A stretch of DNA of 64,000 bases, from the NCBI RefSeq assembly GCF_013260645.1, contig NZ_CP053921.1, positions 1-64,000 of the forward strand, read 5' to 3'. Made by a program: the position numbers and the translations under genes. Positions within the stretch are counted from its first letter, which is position 1. Each line of letters begins with the position of its first letter. A model generated the notes under the pieces. It ran no database searches. It was not told where the DNA came from and saw only the letters and a program-made list of their open reading frames with translations. The DNA comes from Erythrobacter mangrovi. GTDB lineage: Bacteria; Pseudomonadota; Alphaproteobacteria; Sphingomonadales; Sphingomonadaceae. Shown in pieces: positions 52,655-63,869 of the stretch.

Positions 52655-53583
52655 CCGATCACTCCTTGATACGCCAGCACCCGGTCGACGACGAGCGCGG
52701 CAAACAAAGCGAAGAGGTAGAATACGCTGAAAGCGAACATCCGCTTCTCAGGCACCATCTTGTCGCCTTCGACGACGGTACGGAAGGCAACGGGGAGGCT
52801 CAGGGCAAGGAACATAAGCGAGAGGCCCAGCGCGGCGACGCCATAGATCCAGCTTGTCCCACCGATGAACCAAGGCGCAGCGGCGATCGGGACCAGCAGG
52901 ACGCAATAGGCGAGCATCTGCAGGCGAGTGGACTTTTCGCCCTTCACCACCGGCATCATCGGGATGCCGACATTGGCGTAATCGGTCTTCACGAACAGCG
53001 CGAGCGCCCAGAAATGCGGCGGCGTCCACATGAAGATGATGGCGAACAGCAGGACCGGCATCAGCGTGATATCGCCGGTGACGGCGACCCACCCGATCAT
53101 CGGCGGGAAGGCGCCAGAGCCGCCCCCGATGACGATGTTCTGCGGCGTGCGCGGCTTGAGCCAGATGGTGTAGACCACGGCATAGTAGACGATGGCGACC
53201 GCCAGGATCGCAGCAGCAAGCCAATGGATCGCCAGCCCCATGATCAGGACCGAAGCGACCGACAGGGCGATTCCGAAGTCGCGGGCGTCGGTACGGTTCA
53301 TTCGGCCCGTGGGCAGCGGGCGCCCAGCAGTCCGCTTCATCCCGCTGTCGATGTCGGCTTCCCACCACTGGTTGAGCACGGCGGAGCCGCCTGCGCCCAA
53401 GGCGATGCAGAGGATCGCGGTGAAACCCAGCACCGGGTGGATATGCCCCGGCGCAGCCAGCAGTCCGCACAGGCCGGTGAAGATCACCAACGACATCACG
53501 CGCGGCTTGGTCAGGGCGAAGAAATCGCGCCATTCCGCGGGGAGTTGGACGGGAGCTGCCTGGGTCATGGAATCGGGGGCCAT
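52651..53583 (-). CDS. ctaB: haem O synthase (protohaem IX farnesyltransferase)
   Basis: About 310 residues, eight or nine helices, UbiA superfamily. It farnesylates haem b for the aa3 oxidase. Prenyl-diphosphate motif [15 protein letters not shown] with RPLPTGRM, and a [15 protein letters not shown] loop. The start is uncertain: ATG 53583 has GAGG 14 bases upstream, while GTG 53595 (overlapping the hydrolase stop) and ATG 53568 are alternatives. Confidence 0.95.
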   Translation of the reverse strand: MAPDSMTQAAPVQLPAEWRDFFALTKPRVMSLVIFTGLCGLLAAPGHIHPVLGFTAILCIALGAGGSAVLNQWWEADIDSGMKRTAGRPLPTGRMNRTDARDFGIALSVASVLIMGLAIHWLAAAILAVAIVYYAVVYTIWLKPRTPQNIVIGGGSGAFPPMIGWVAVTGDITLMPVLLFAIIFMWTPPHFWALALFVKTDYANVGIPMMPVVKGEKSTRLQMLAYCVLLVPIAAAPWFIGGTSWIYGVAALGLSLMFLALSLPVAFRTVVEGDKMVPEKRMFAFSVFYLFALFAALVVDRVLAYQGVIG

Positions 53584-53591
53584 ATAGGGCG

Positions 53592-54551
53592 TCACAACCT
53601 CTTTAGCCAGTCGATCAGGATTCGGTTCACCTCGTCCGGCCGTTCCTGCTGGGTCCAGTGGCCCACGCCCTCGAGCACGTGACCTTCAGATTGCGGGGCG
53701 AACATCTTCACCAATGCGACTGGATCGGTGATTCCGCCGAACAGGAATGTCGCCGGGTCGCGCGTCCCGCCGATGAACAGTGCGGGTTGCTCGATCCGCT
53801 TGCCGTTCCAGCCCTGCAGCCATTCGAAATCGGCCTCATGATTGCGGTATCGGTTGAGCGGGCCGCGAAAACCCGAAGCGCGGAATTCGCTTTCGTAGAA
53901 ATCGAGGTCTTCATCGGTCAGCCAGGGCACCGGCTGCGGGTCCGGCAGCCCCTCCAGAAAGGTCGTACCGAGCGGCTTGCTCCAATATTCGCCCGGCGGA
54001 ACGTCACCGCTGATCGAATACATCATCCGCGCCACCCAATCTCGGGGATCGCGCTCTGCCTCCGCCTCGGCGACGCCGGGTTCCTGGAAATACTCCTGGT
54101 AGAAAAACCGTCCCTGGCTGGTGAAGTGTTCGCGGAACACCTCGGTAAAAGGTCGTTGCGGGACGCCGGAAAAGGGGACCGACAGGCCGGCGACCGCGCG
54201 GAAATGCTCAGGATTGGTAAGGGCACTGTTCCATACGATGGGTGCGCCCCAATCATGGCCGATGAGCACCGCCGGCGCTTCGGGTGAGAGCGCCTGGCGA
54301 AGGCCAACCAGATCGCCGACGATGCGTTCCATCGCATAGGCTTCCACCGGGTACGGCTTGTCCGAACCGCCATAGCCGCGCACGTCGATGGCGCAGGCGG
54401 TGAACCCGGCCTTGGCTATCGGACCGATCTGGTGGCGCCAGCTGTACCAGCTTTCCGGAAATCCATGGACCATGATCGCCAACGGCCCTTCTCCCTCGAT
54501 GGCGCAGCGCAGCCTCAGTTCGCCAACATCGATCATGCGCATTTCCGGCAT
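53592..54551 (-). CDS. epoxide hydrolase-like alpha/beta hydrolase
   Basis: A 319-residue protein. Oxyanion [13 protein letters not shown] (about 29-41), nucleophile elbow [10 protein letters not shown] with Asp about 99, and final His in [11 protein letters not shown] are typical of epoxide hydrolases (Asp nucleophile). It lies between ctaD and ctaB on the same strand, an unusual insertion. A terminator-like hairpin separates it from ctaD. Confidence 0.9.
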   Translation of the reverse strand: MPEMRMIDVGELRLRCAIEGEGPLAIMVHGFPESWYSWRHQIGPIAKAGFTACAIDVRGYGGSDKPYPVEAYAMERIVGDLVGLRQALSPEAPAVLIGHDWGAPIVWNSALTNPEHFRAVAGLSVPFSGVPQRPFTEVFREHFTSQGRFFYQEYFQEPGVAEAEAERDPRDWVARMMYSISGDVPPGEYWSKPLGTTFLEGLPDPQPVPWLTDEDLDFYESEFRASGFRGPLNRYRNHEADFEWLQGWNGKRIEQPALFIGGTRDPATFLFGGITDPVALVKMFAPQSEGHVLEGVGHWTQQERPDEVNRILIDWLKRL

Positions 54552-54578
54552 AACTCACTCCGTTTCGCGAGAAGCAAA

Positions 54579-54603
54579 CGGCCGATCCACGAGGGACCGG
54601 CCG
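54579..54603 (-). terminator. hairpin between ctaD and the hydrolase gene
   Basis: CGGCCGATCC pairs with GGACCGGCCG (one A/C mismatch) around a five-base loop, 55-80 bases after the ctaD stop. Read on the minus strand the stem is followed by TTTGCTTCT. It may end or attenuate the ctaC-ctaD message. Confidence 0.6.
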
Positions 54604-54657
54604 CAAGCATGTCTGCCATTCCCCACCCGGTCACGCGCGGGATGCGGCGGCAATTCC

Positions 54658-56373
<1,716 letters not shown>

Positions 56374-57384
56374 TTAGGCGGCAGGGGCGGCAGCGGGCTC
56401 TGCACCCTCGGCAGGTGCTGCCGCGGCGTCGGCGACCGGGGCTGCTTCCGCACCCTTGATCGTACCACCCTGGGCCAGGACCCATTCGTTATACTTGTCC
56501 ATCGGCAGCGCCTCGACCGCGATCGGCATATAGCCATGGCGGGCACCACAGAGCTCGGAGCACTGGCCGTAGTAAACGCCCGGCTCCTTGATGAAGAGAA
56601 CCTTCTCGTTCAGCCGGCCCGGAACGGCATCCAGCTTGAACCACAGGCTCGGCACGGCGAAGGAGTGGATCACGTCGGCCGCAGTGGTCTGCAGGCGGAT
56701 GGGCACGCCAGCGGGCACGACCATCCGGTTATCGACTGCGAGCTGCGACGGCTCGCCGCGCTTCTCCGCCTCTTCCGGGCTCAACATATTCGACACGATC
56801 TCGAAGTCACCGTTGTCCGGGTAGCTGTAGCCCCAGTACCACTGGTAGCCGATCGCCTTGACGGTGATCGCGTCCTCCGGCGGACTTTCATATTGCTTGG
56901 CAATGAGCGTGATCGAAGGCACCGCGATCCCCAGCAGGATCAGCGCCGGAACGACGGTCCAGACCACTTCGATCAGCGTGTTGTGGCTGGTCTTCGAAGG
57001 AACCGGGTTGGCGCGCTTGTTGAAGCGCACGATGACGATCACGAACAGCAGCAGGACGAAGGCGCTGATTACCGCCATGACCCAGACCAGACCGACATGC
57101 AGGCCATGCGCGAAGTCGCCGGTGGGCGAATATTGCGGCTGGACGTCGATGCCGCCGGGAACGGGCATGCCCTTGCCTTCGGTGGGCTTCATCGGAGTGT
57201 AGGAGCCGGCAGGCGCTACGTCCGTCGCGGCCGCCTCGTCGGTTGCCGCAGCAACCGCCTCGGTCGGTGCGGCAGCGGGCGCATCCTGCGCCTGCACCAG
57301 CGACGGGCTGAGCATGAGCGCCAGCGCCATCGGCAGGCTGGCGGCGATCCGGTGGAACCCGTTGCGGGAGCCAAGAAATTTCAT
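56374..57384 (-). CDS. ctaC: cytochrome c oxidase subunit II
   Basis: A 336-residue protein. Signal peptide ending near LVQAQ, an Ala-rich linker, two helices (VGLVWVMAVISAFVLLLFVIV and VVWTVVPALILLGIAVP) and the CuA domain with GYQWYWGYSYP and C-SEL-C-GARHGYMP. The C-terminal about 30 residues are an Ala/Glu/Pro-rich tail. ATG 57384. First gene of the oxidase cluster, divergent from pyrE. Confidence 0.97.
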   Translation of the reverse strand: MKFLGSRNGFHRIAASLPMALALMLSPSLVQAQDAPAAAPTEAVAAATDEAAATDVAPAGSYTPMKPTEGKGMPVPGGIDVQPQYSPTGDFAHGLHVGLVWVMAVISAFVLLLFVIVIVRFNKRANPVPSKTSHNTLIEVVWTVVPALILLGIAVPSITLIAKQYESPPEDAITVKAIGYQWYWGYSYPDNGDFEIVSNMLSPEEAEKRGEPSQLAVDNRMVVPAGVPIRLQTTAADVIHSFAVPSLWFKLDAVPGRLNEKVLFIKEPGVYYGQCSELCGARHGYMPIAVEALPMDKYNEWVLAQGGTIKGAEAAPVADAAAAPAEGAEPAAAPAA

Positions 57385-57487
57385 CGTCTGGACGCTCTTT
57401 CGTGTCTCGTTGTCGGCTCGGTCTATTGACCCGTCAAAACCCGCCGCGCACGGAGAAAACCCCCGCAACAGGGCGCGATTTGGGCCG

Positions 57488-57516
57488 CCTATAGGCAGGA
57501 GTCGCCCGGGCCTCAA
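57488..57516 (-). promoter_or_regulatory. promoter of the ctaC-ctaD operon
   Basis: Minus strand: TTGAGG (57516-57511), 17-bp spacer, TATAGG (57493-57488), about 105 bases before the ctaC ATG. It lies in the 208-bp region shared with pyrE. Confidence 0.55.
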
Positions 57517-57592
57517 GCGGCAGGGACGAAAAATCTGCATAAACACTTCACGCTTGCGCAAACCGCCGCAAAGCGCTTTGAGCCAGCCACAT

Positions 57593-58174
57593 ATGACAGA
57601 CGAAGAAATCCTCCACGAATTCCGCGCGAGCGAGGCGCTGCTCGAAGGGCACTTCAAGCTCTCCAGCGGACGCCATAGCGGACACTACCTGCAATGCGCG
57701 CGCGTGCTGATGAACGCCGAACGCGCCGGGCGGCTGGCATTCGCCCTGGCGCAAAAGCTCCCCCGCGATCTGCGCGCGCAGATCGACACCGTGGTCAGCC
57801 CGGCGATGGGTGGACTCATCATCGGCCATGAAATGGGCCGTGCATTGGGAAAAGATGCCCTGTTCCTTGAACGGCCCGAAGGCACCTTCGAGCTACGCCG
57901 GGGCTTTCGCCTTGAGCCGGGCGCCAAGGTGCTGATGGTCGAAGACGTTGTCACGACCGGCCTCTCCAGCCGCGAGGCGATCGCCGCGGTCGGGCGCGAA
58001 GGTGGTGAAGTGATTGCCGAATGCTCGCTGGTCGATCGTTCGAACGGCGCAGCCGACCTTGGCGTCCCCTTCTACCCGCTGATCGAAATCAACTTCCCCA
58101 GCTACGCCGAGGACGAAGTACCACCCGAACTCGCTGCCATCCCGGTGACCAAGCCTGGGAGCCGCAAGTCCTGA
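57593..58174 (+). CDS. pyrE: orotate phosphoribosyltransferase
   Basis: A 193-residue enzyme making OMP from orotate and [19 protein letters not shown] (about 22-36) and the PRPP loop [14 protein letters not shown] (about 119-132) are clear. ATG 57593 lacks a strong ribosome site; the longer open frame overlaps ctaC antisense and is not used. First gene of pyrE-pdxJ-acpS-lepB. Confidence 0.95.
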   Translation: MTDEEILHEFRASEALLEGHFKLSSGRHSGHYLQCARVLMNAERAGRLAFALAQKLPRDLRAQIDTVVSPAMGGLIIGHEMGRALGKDALFLERPEGTFELRRGFRLEPGAKVLMVEDVVTTGLSSREAIAAVGREGGEVIAECSLVDRSNGAADLGVPFYPLIEINFPSYAEDEVPPELAAIPVTKPGSRKS

Positions 58175-58914
58175 GTACGCGGCTTCGCCTGGGGGTCAAC
58201 ATCGACCACGTCGCCACGATCCGCAACGCGCGCGGCGGCGATCACCCGGATCCGGTGCGGGCGGCGGAGATCGTCGCAGCGGTCGGCGGCGACGGCATTA
58301 CCGCGCACCTGCGCGAAGATCGTCGGCACATACGCGATGCCGATCTCCAGCGCATTCAGGCTGCCACCGACCTGCCGCTGAACCTGGAGATGGCGGCCAC
58401 CGAGGAGATGCTTGCCATCGCCCTTGCCCATGCGCCGCACGCCGCGTGCATCGTCCCCGAAAAGCGTGAGGAGCGCACCACCGAAGGCGGGCTCGACGCG
58501 GCAGGGCTGCACAACCAGCTGGCTCCCATCGTCACGCGCCTTTCGGATGCGGGCATCCGGGTGAGCCTGTTCATCGAGGCGAGCGAACGCCAGCTCGAAG
58601 CCGCTAGGCAACTTGGCGCACCGGTGGTCGAATTCCACACGGGCGAATATGCGCATGCCGGGCTGGACGGCGATGTCGAGCGCGAGGCACGCGAACTCGA
58701 TCGCATCGCCCGCATGTCCACCCTCGCCCGCGAGATGGGTATCGAACCGCATGCCGGACACGGCCTGACCTACGATAACGTCAAACCGATCGCCGCCATC
58801 CCGGAACTCGCCGAACTCAATATCGGCCACTATCTCGTAGGCGAGGCGGTTTTCGTCGGACTCGAAACCGCGGTTCGTCGCATGCGCGACCTGATGGACG
58901 AGGCCCGACTGTGA
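58171..58914 (+). CDS. pdxJ: pyridoxine 5'-phosphate synthase, probable CTG start
   Basis: A 247-residue TIM-barrel enzyme forming the B6 ring from deoxyxylulose 5-phosphate and aminoacetone phosphate. [31 protein letters not shown] and [10 protein letters not shown] are diagnostic. No ATG, GTG or TTG lies in frame between 58021 and the start of the conserved LRLGVNIDH. The CTG at 58171 overlaps the pyrE stop (CTGA) with GGGAG upstream and gives a normal N-terminus. Confidence 0.93.
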   Translation: MSTRLRLGVNIDHVATIRNARGGDHPDPVRAAEIVAAVGGDGITAHLREDRRHIRDADLQRIQAATDLPLNLEMAATEEMLAIALAHAPHAACIVPEKREERTTEGGLDAAGLHNQLAPIVTRLSDAGIRVSLFIEASERQLEAARQLGAPVVEFHTGEYAHAGLDGDVEREARELDRIARMSTLAREMGIEPHAGHGLTYDNVKPIAAIPELAELNIGHYLVGEAVFVGLETAVRRMRDLMDEARL

Positions 58915-59312
58915 TCATCGGCCTCGGCTCCGACCTGTGCAGCATCGAGCGCATCCAGAATTCACTCGACCGTTTCGGGGAACGTTTCGAGTATCGCGTC
59001 TTCACCGAGATCGAGATTGCCAAGGCGCGCCGTCGCCCCTTCACCATCGCCGGCACCTACGCCAAGCGCTTCGCCGCGAAGGAAGCCTTCTCCAAGGCGG
59101 TCGGCACCGGTTTTCGCCGTGGCGTCTTCATGAAGGATATCGGCGTGGTCAACGCGCCGAGTGGGGCCCCTACCCTGTCGCTGACCGGCGGCGCCGCAAT
59201 CCGGCTTGCGGAAATGGTCCCGCACGGCCATGAGGCACGCATTCATCTTACCCTCACCGACGATCATCCATGGGCGCAGGCCTACGTGATTATCGAGGCC
59301 CTTCCTGCATGA
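58911..59312 (+). CDS. acpS: holo-[acyl-carrier-protein] synthase
   Basis: A 133-residue enzyme attaching 4'-phosphopantetheine to acyl carrier protein. Mg ligands in [14 protein letters not shown] (Asp8) and [12 protein letters not shown] (Glu about 58) define AcpS. GTG start overlapping the pdxJ stop (GTGA). The pdxJ-acpS-lepB order is a classical alphaproteobacterial string. Confidence 0.96.
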   Translation: MIIGLGSDLCSIERIQNSLDRFGERFEYRVFTEIEIAKARRRPFTIAGTYAKRFAAKEAFSKAVGTGFRRGVFMKDIGVVNAPSGAPTLSLTGGAAIRLAEMVPHGHEARIHLTLTDDHPWAQAYVIIEALPA

Positions 59313-60196
59313 GCACCGGCACCCCGGCAGTGAACGACATCACCGACAAAGAACCCGAAAAGACGGACGAGAAGATCGACTGGATTGCGGAGATCCGCGG
59401 GCTTGCGGTCATGCTGCTGGCAGTACTGGCCTTCCACAGCTTCGTCGCCAAGCCTTTCTATATCCCCTCGGAATCGATGATGCCCAACCTGCTGATCGGC
59501 GATCGGCTGGTGGTGAGCAAATATCCATACGGATGGAACTGGTCCTCGATCAGCTTCCACCTTGCCCCGCGCGGTAGCTGGCGCCTTTGGCCAGCCACGC
59601 CCGAATACGGAGATATCGTCATCCCGGTTCATCCGACGCGGGACGAGGATTACATCAAGCGCGTCGTCGCCTTGCCCGGTGACCGGATCGCCGTGAGCAA
59701 TGGGCAAATCATCCTGAACGGTACCCCCATTCCACAGAAGGTCGAACCCGCACTCGACTTGCCCCTGGACGGCAACTCGACTTGTGATGGCTTTCTGCCC
59801 GACGAATTCAGGGCCACCGACAAGGATGGTCATCGCGTCTGCCGCGTGCCGGTGTTGCGTGAAACGATGCCTAATGGTGCGACCTATTTGATCATCGATC
59901 ACGAACCGCAGGGGCTGGACGATTTTCCCGAGATCACTGTCCCTGACGATGCAGTCTTCGTGATGGGTGACAATCGCGACCATTCGGCAGACAGCCGCGC
60001 GGAAATCGCGGCAAAGGGCCTGGGCGGCCCGGTTCCGCTGGTCAATATCGGTGGACGAGCGGAATTCATCACCTTCTCTCTGGATGGAACCACTTCGCTG
60101 AACCCGGTAAGTTGGTTTACCAGTCTGCGCGGCGGACGTGCCGGATCGACCTTGCGCCCGGCGCTGGTGGAACGGAGCACCAGTCCCGCCAACTAG
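59309..60196 (+). CDS. lepB: signal peptidase I
   Basis: A 295-residue membrane protease removing Sec signal peptides. A membrane helix ([18 protein letters not shown], about 33-50), the catalytic serine in PSESMMP (Ser56), the lysine in [12 protein letters not shown] (Lys117) and [11 protein letters not shown] near 220. ATG overlaps the acpS stop (ATGA). The C-terminal about 25 residues are extra and Arg/Ser-rich. Confidence 0.96.
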   Translation: MSTGTPAVNDITDKEPEKTDEKIDWIAEIRGLAVMLLAVLAFHSFVAKPFYIPSESMMPNLLIGDRLVVSKYPYGWNWSSISFHLAPRGSWRLWPATPEYGDIVIPVHPTRDEDYIKRVVALPGDRIAVSNGQIILNGTPIPQKVEPALDLPLDGNSTCDGFLPDEFRATDKDGHRVCRVPVLRETMPNGATYLIIDHEPQGLDDFPEITVPDDAVFVMGDNRDHSADSRAEIAAKGLGGPVPLVNIGGRAEFITFSLDGTTSLNPVSWFTSLRGGRAGSTLRPALVERSTSPAN

Positions 60197-60225
60197 GCTA
60201 GCGTATAGGGAGGATCGCCGCCGTT

Positions 60226-61326
60226 ATGCCCGAATTCGACGAGCACGATCTCGGCTCCAGCCCATCGCGCATCAGCGACCCGCGCCTCCGCCACGAAGTG
60301 AACCGTGCGCTGGTCTGGGCTGCCGTGATCGGCGGCGTCGCACTGGCGGTCGCCATTGCCCGGCCCCTTCTGGCCATTTTCGGCGCCATGGTTTTCGCCG
60401 CGATCATCGACGGCGGGGCCCGCCTGCTAGGCAGGATCATGCCGATCGGGCGGATCTGGCGGGTGGCATTGGTGCTGTTCGCCGGTGTCGCATTCATGGT
60501 CTGGTTGGCAAGCTTTGCCGGAGCGACGATTGCGCAGGAAGCGGAGCAATTCCCGGCCATACTCGAGCGCCAGCTGGGCGAGCTGATCGCAATGGCGCGT
60601 GAGCGCGGGATCGATATCAACCAGGCGCAGATTCAGAATTATGCCGTCAACTTCACCAGCGGTATCGGCACGGTCACCAAGGCGCTCGGCGGGATCCTTG
60701 GCGGGTTCGCAACCGTGCTGCTGATCATCGTGATCGGCATCTACCTGGCGATCGACCCCCAGCTCTATGAACGCGGCGTGGCGTGGATGCTCCCGCGCCA
60801 CCGCCGGGAAAGCTTCTACCTGGTCGTCGACCGGATGAGCCTGACGATGCGCCGGCTGATGGGCGGTCGCCTGCTGGGCATGGTGGTGGAAGCGGTGTTC
60901 ACCTATCTCATGCTGACGCTGGTCGCCCAGTTGCTAGGAATCGGCACGGTCCCCATGGCCGCGCTTCTCGCGATTCTCACAGGCCTGCTGGCCTTCATCC
61001 CCAACCTCGGCGCGCTGGTTTCGGGCGTACTCATGGTCATGGTCGGCTTCTCGGGAGGGGTCGACATGGGGCTCTACACCATCTTCGTCTATTTCTTCGT
61101 CCAGAACTTCGACGGCTATGTGGTCATCCCCATGATCGCCAAGAAGACGGTCGACCTAGCGCCGGCGCTGGTCCTCTCCTTCCAGCTGATCATGGGGCTG
61201 CTCTTCGGCATCATCGGCCTGTTCCTCGCCGATCCGTTGCTGGCCATGATCAAGGTTGCGCTCGAGCGACGGGCCGAAATTGCCGGCCTGGAAGAACGCG
61301 CGAAGGTTGCGAAAAATGGCGCGTAA
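60226..61326 (+). CDS. AI-2E family transporter
   Basis: A 366-residue protein with about eight helices in the usual clusters (ALVWAAVIGGVALAVAIARPLLA, MVVEAVFTYLMLTLVAQLLGIG, ALLAILTGLLAFIPNLGALVSG). PNLGALVSG and FDGYVVIPMIAKKTVDLAP are family marks. Function ranges from autoinducer export to Na+/H+ antiport. 29 bases after lepB. Confidence 0.9.
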   Translation: MPEFDEHDLGSSPSRISDPRLRHEVNRALVWAAVIGGVALAVAIARPLLAIFGAMVFAAIIDGGARLLGRIMPIGRIWRVALVLFAGVAFMVWLASFAGATIAQEAEQFPAILERQLGELIAMARERGIDINQAQIQNYAVNFTSGIGTVTKALGGILGGFATVLLIIVIGIYLAIDPQLYERGVAWMLPRHRRESFYLVVDRMSLTMRRLMGGRLLGMVVEAVFTYLMLTLVAQLLGIGTVPMAALLAILTGLLAFIPNLGALVSGVLMVMVGFSGGVDMGLYTIFVYFFVQNFDGYVVIPMIAKKTVDLAPALVLSFQLIMGLLFGIIGLFLADPLLAMIKVALERRAEIAGLEERAKVAKNGA

Positions 61327-62476
61327 ATTCCTGTATCTCGTGGCGATAGTCATCGTCGCCTTCATCGCCGGTGCGATCGCGCTATCTATCTGGTCGCGTG
61401 AAGCGACACAGATTGCCTTCGTCCCTCGCGGCGAATTCGTCGAACAACCACCGCTCGCCGACAATGCCTACCAGGATCCAGCAATGTGGTATTCGCGCCC
61501 TGGCATCGGAAGGAGCGATCCCGCGCGTTACCAGCCCGCCATGTCCAGAAGCGCAGGCTCAGTGGCACCAGCAGAGGAATTGGCCCGCGAAAGCGAGAAG
61601 GCACCCTCGTTCGCGGTGTTCTTCGTACCCCCGACGAGCTACATCAAAGTGGGTGGTGGCTGGAACGCTACGCTGGACGATCCAACCACTGACGGTCGCG
61701 CACGGCTGTTCCTCCAGGGGCTTGCCAGCCCGTTCAATCGAGCGGACGAGATTTGGGCCCCCAAGTACCGGCAAGCCGCGGCAGGCGCCTTCCTGACCGA
61801 CAAACCTGAGGCGCAGAAGGCGATCGATGCAGCCTATGCCGACGTGCTGCAGGCGTTCCGCTTCTTTGTCGACAGCGTCGATCCCGACAAGCCGATTGTC
61901 CTTGCCGGGCACAGCCAGGGTGCTGCGCATATCCTGCAGCTCCTGCGCGAGGAGATCGGCGGCACACCGCTCCAAAAGCGCATCGTGGCAGTCTACGCGC
62001 CGGGCTGGCCGCTATCGGTAAAGCACGACTTACCCGCGCTTCCGATCCCTGCCTGCGCCGCCGCGGGGCAGACGGGATGCCTGCTCGCCTGGTCGACCAT
62101 CGCCGAAGGCGGCGATTCTATCATGATCATGGAACGCTATGATGCCACTCCCGGGTTTGACGGGCAGCCGCGCGGCAGCGGACCGATCCTGTGCGTAAAT
62201 CCGCTCACCGGCGGTACGGGTGGAACCGCTCCAGCTGCTGCCAATCGTGGCACGCTGGTGCCCAACGAAACGCTGGCGCGCGCCGAGCTGGTCCCCGACG
62301 CAGTTCCGGCGCGTTGTGGCGACAATGGCCTCCTCTACATCGGGGAGCCGCCGGTCATGGGCGAAGGCGTTCTTCCGGGCGACAACTATCACGTTTATGA
62401 CATTCCCCTGTTCTGGAAGAACCTGCAGGACGACGTGGTCGAGCGAGTGAAGGCATGGACGGCAAGCCGCTCGTAA
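61316..62476 (+). CDS. DUF3089 alpha/beta hydrolase-like protein
   Basis: A 386-residue protein with one N-terminal membrane anchor (FLYLVAIVIVAFIAGAIALSIW). The body holds the DUF3089 pattern: FVPPTSYIKVGGGWNA and a nucleophile-like AGHSQGAAH (Ser about 202), then YAPGWPL. The substrate is unknown. Overlaps the AI-2E gene by 11 bases and ruvX by 22, so they form one coupled run. Confidence 0.85.
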   Translation: MARKFLYLVAIVIVAFIAGAIALSIWSREATQIAFVPRGEFVEQPPLADNAYQDPAMWYSRPGIGRSDPARYQPAMSRSAGSVAPAEELARESEKAPSFAVFFVPPTSYIKVGGGWNATLDDPTTDGRARLFLQGLASPFNRADEIWAPKYRQAAAGAFLTDKPEAQKAIDAAYADVLQAFRFFVDSVDPDKPIVLAGHSQGAAHILQLLREEIGGTPLQKRIVAVYAPGWPLSVKHDLPALPIPACAAAGQTGCLLAWSTIAEGGDSIMIMERYDATPGFDGQPRGSGPILCVNPLTGGTGGTAPAAANRGTLVPNETLARAELVPDAVPARCGDNGLLYIGEPPVMGEGVLPGDNYHVYDIPLFWKNLQDDVVERVKAWTASRS

Positions 62477-62949
62477 CCGACAGCGCTCTCGATTTCGGTG
62501 ACGCCTTGCCCGACGGCGGGGCATTGCTGGGGCTCGACGTCGGGACCAAGACCCTGGGCGTGGCGACCTGCGATGCTGGCTGGCGTTTTGCAACCGCAGG
62601 CAAGACGCTGCCGCGCGGCAAGTTTTCCAAGGATAGCGAAGCCTTGCGCACGCTTGTTCAGGATCGTTCAATCCGCGGGGTCGTCATTGGACTGCCACGA
62701 AACATGGACGGTAGCGAAGGGCCTCGTGCCCAGGCGAGCCGCGCCTACGCACGCAATGTGGCCGCGGCGCTGGAACTGCCCGTGTTGCTGTGGGACGAAC
62801 GATGGTCGACGGCCAGCGCTGAGGGCGCGATGATCGCGCAGGACCTGAGCCGCGCGAAACGCGCCGAGAAAATCGACAGTCATGCCGCGGCGATCATCCT
62901 CCAGGGTGCCATCGACGCCCTGGCAGGCGGCGGCTTCTCGATTGGCTGA
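62455..62949 (+). CDS. ruvX: RuvX/YqgF RNase H-like nuclease
   Basis: A 164-residue protein. ALLGLDVGTKTLGVATCD (first catalytic Asp), VVIGLPRNMDGSEGP and LWDERWSTASAE are the family signatures. It acts in 16S rRNA 5' maturation or Holliday junction resolution in different reports. The ATG lies inside the DUF3089 gene end. Confidence 0.95.
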   Translation: MDGKPLVTDSALDFGDALPDGGALLGLDVGTKTLGVATCDAGWRFATAGKTLPRGKFSKDSEALRTLVQDRSIRGVVIGLPRNMDGSEGPRAQASRAYARNVAAALELPVLLWDERWSTASAEGAMIAQDLSRAKRAEKIDSHAAAIILQGAIDALAGGGFSIG

Positions 62950-62996
62950 AATTAATTGATTGAATGGCGCAAGGACCGGGCGCTATCGCGCCTTGC

Positions 62997-63455
62997 ATGA
63001 CGGATACCAGACCCAGTTTCGATCCGCGGCGCGCGGTACAACTGATGTCGAGCCGTGGCCATTCAGGCTGGCTCGGCATGCGCTATTCCGCCCACGGCGA
63101 CGACTGGGTCGAGCTCGAGCTACCCTGGCGGCAGGACCTGCTGGCAGAGGCAGGCGGCAAGGTACTCGCCTCGGGCCCGATCCTGAGCCTGATGGATATG
63201 GCGAGCGGCATGGCGATCTGGCGCGCTATGGCTGACTTCAGTGCCATCGCAACCCTCGATCTGCGCGTCGATTACGTCCGCCCGGCGCGCGAAGGCGCCA
63301 ACGTGTTCGGCCGGTCGCAATGCTATCGCGTCACGCGGAGCGCAGCTTTCGTCCGCGGATTCGCACATGACGGCGACGCCGACGACCCGGTGGCCCATAT
63401 CCAGGGCGCCTTCATGAAGATCGCCAGCAGCGTGCCGGTAGGTTGGAATGGCTGA
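62997..63455 (+). CDS. hotdog-fold thioesterase (PaaI-like), first of a pair
   Basis: About 152 residues. ILSLMDMASGMAIWRAM is the hotdog central helix and DLRVDYVRPAREG the following strand. The catalytic Asp/Glu of the PaaI group is likely in the LMDMASG helix. Two in-frame starts (62964 and 62997) lack good ribosome sites; the latter gives the more family-like N-terminus. It overlaps the next gene by eight bases. Confidence 0.82.
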   Translation: MTDTRPSFDPRRAVQLMSSRGHSGWLGMRYSAHGDDWVELELPWRQDLLAEAGGKVLASGPILSLMDMASGMAIWRAMADFSAIATLDLRVDYVRPAREGANVFGRSQCYRVTRSAAFVRGFAHDGDADDPVAHIQGAFMKIASSVPVGWNG

Positions 63456-63855
63456 GGCCGGTCACATCGATGCGCTGACGCCCTATGCCCGCTCGCTCGG
63501 CATTCTGGTCGATCGGTGGGATGGCGACATCCCCGTGCTACGCGTCGAATTCGACGCGACCGTTGAGGGGCGCCCCGAGCATTACCACGGCGGTGCCACC
63601 GGCGGCCTGCTCGAAACCGCGGGCTATGGTGTGCTGCGCGCTGAACTGGACCGGCTTGGCCGCACGGCAGTGCTCAAGCCGATCAACATCACCGTGCAGT
63701 ATCTATCCGCGGGCAAGAGCAGAACGAGCTATGCCAAGGGGCGGATCACCAAGCTTGGGCGTCGCAGCGCGAACATCACGGTCGAAGCTTGGCAGGACGA
63801 TCCGGCCCGGCCGATCGCAACTGCGGTGATGAACGTGCTCATGGCGGACGCCTGA
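63448..63855 (+). CDS. hotdog-fold thioesterase (PaaI-like), second of a pair
   Basis: A 135-residue protein with HYHGGATGGLLETAGYGVL (the PaaI-type HGG motif) and INITVQYLSAGKSRTSYAKGRI. It hydrolyses acyl-CoA thioesters in this family. It starts inside the end of the related gene upstream, so the two probably form a hetero- or paralogous pair made together. Confidence 0.85.
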   Translation: MAEAGHIDALTPYARSLGILVDRWDGDIPVLRVEFDATVEGRPEHYHGGATGGLLETAGYGVLRAELDRLGRTAVLKPINITVQYLSAGKSRTSYAKGRITKLGRRSANITVEAWQDDPARPIATAVMNVLMADA

Positions 63856-63869
63856 GCTGCTATCGCGCA

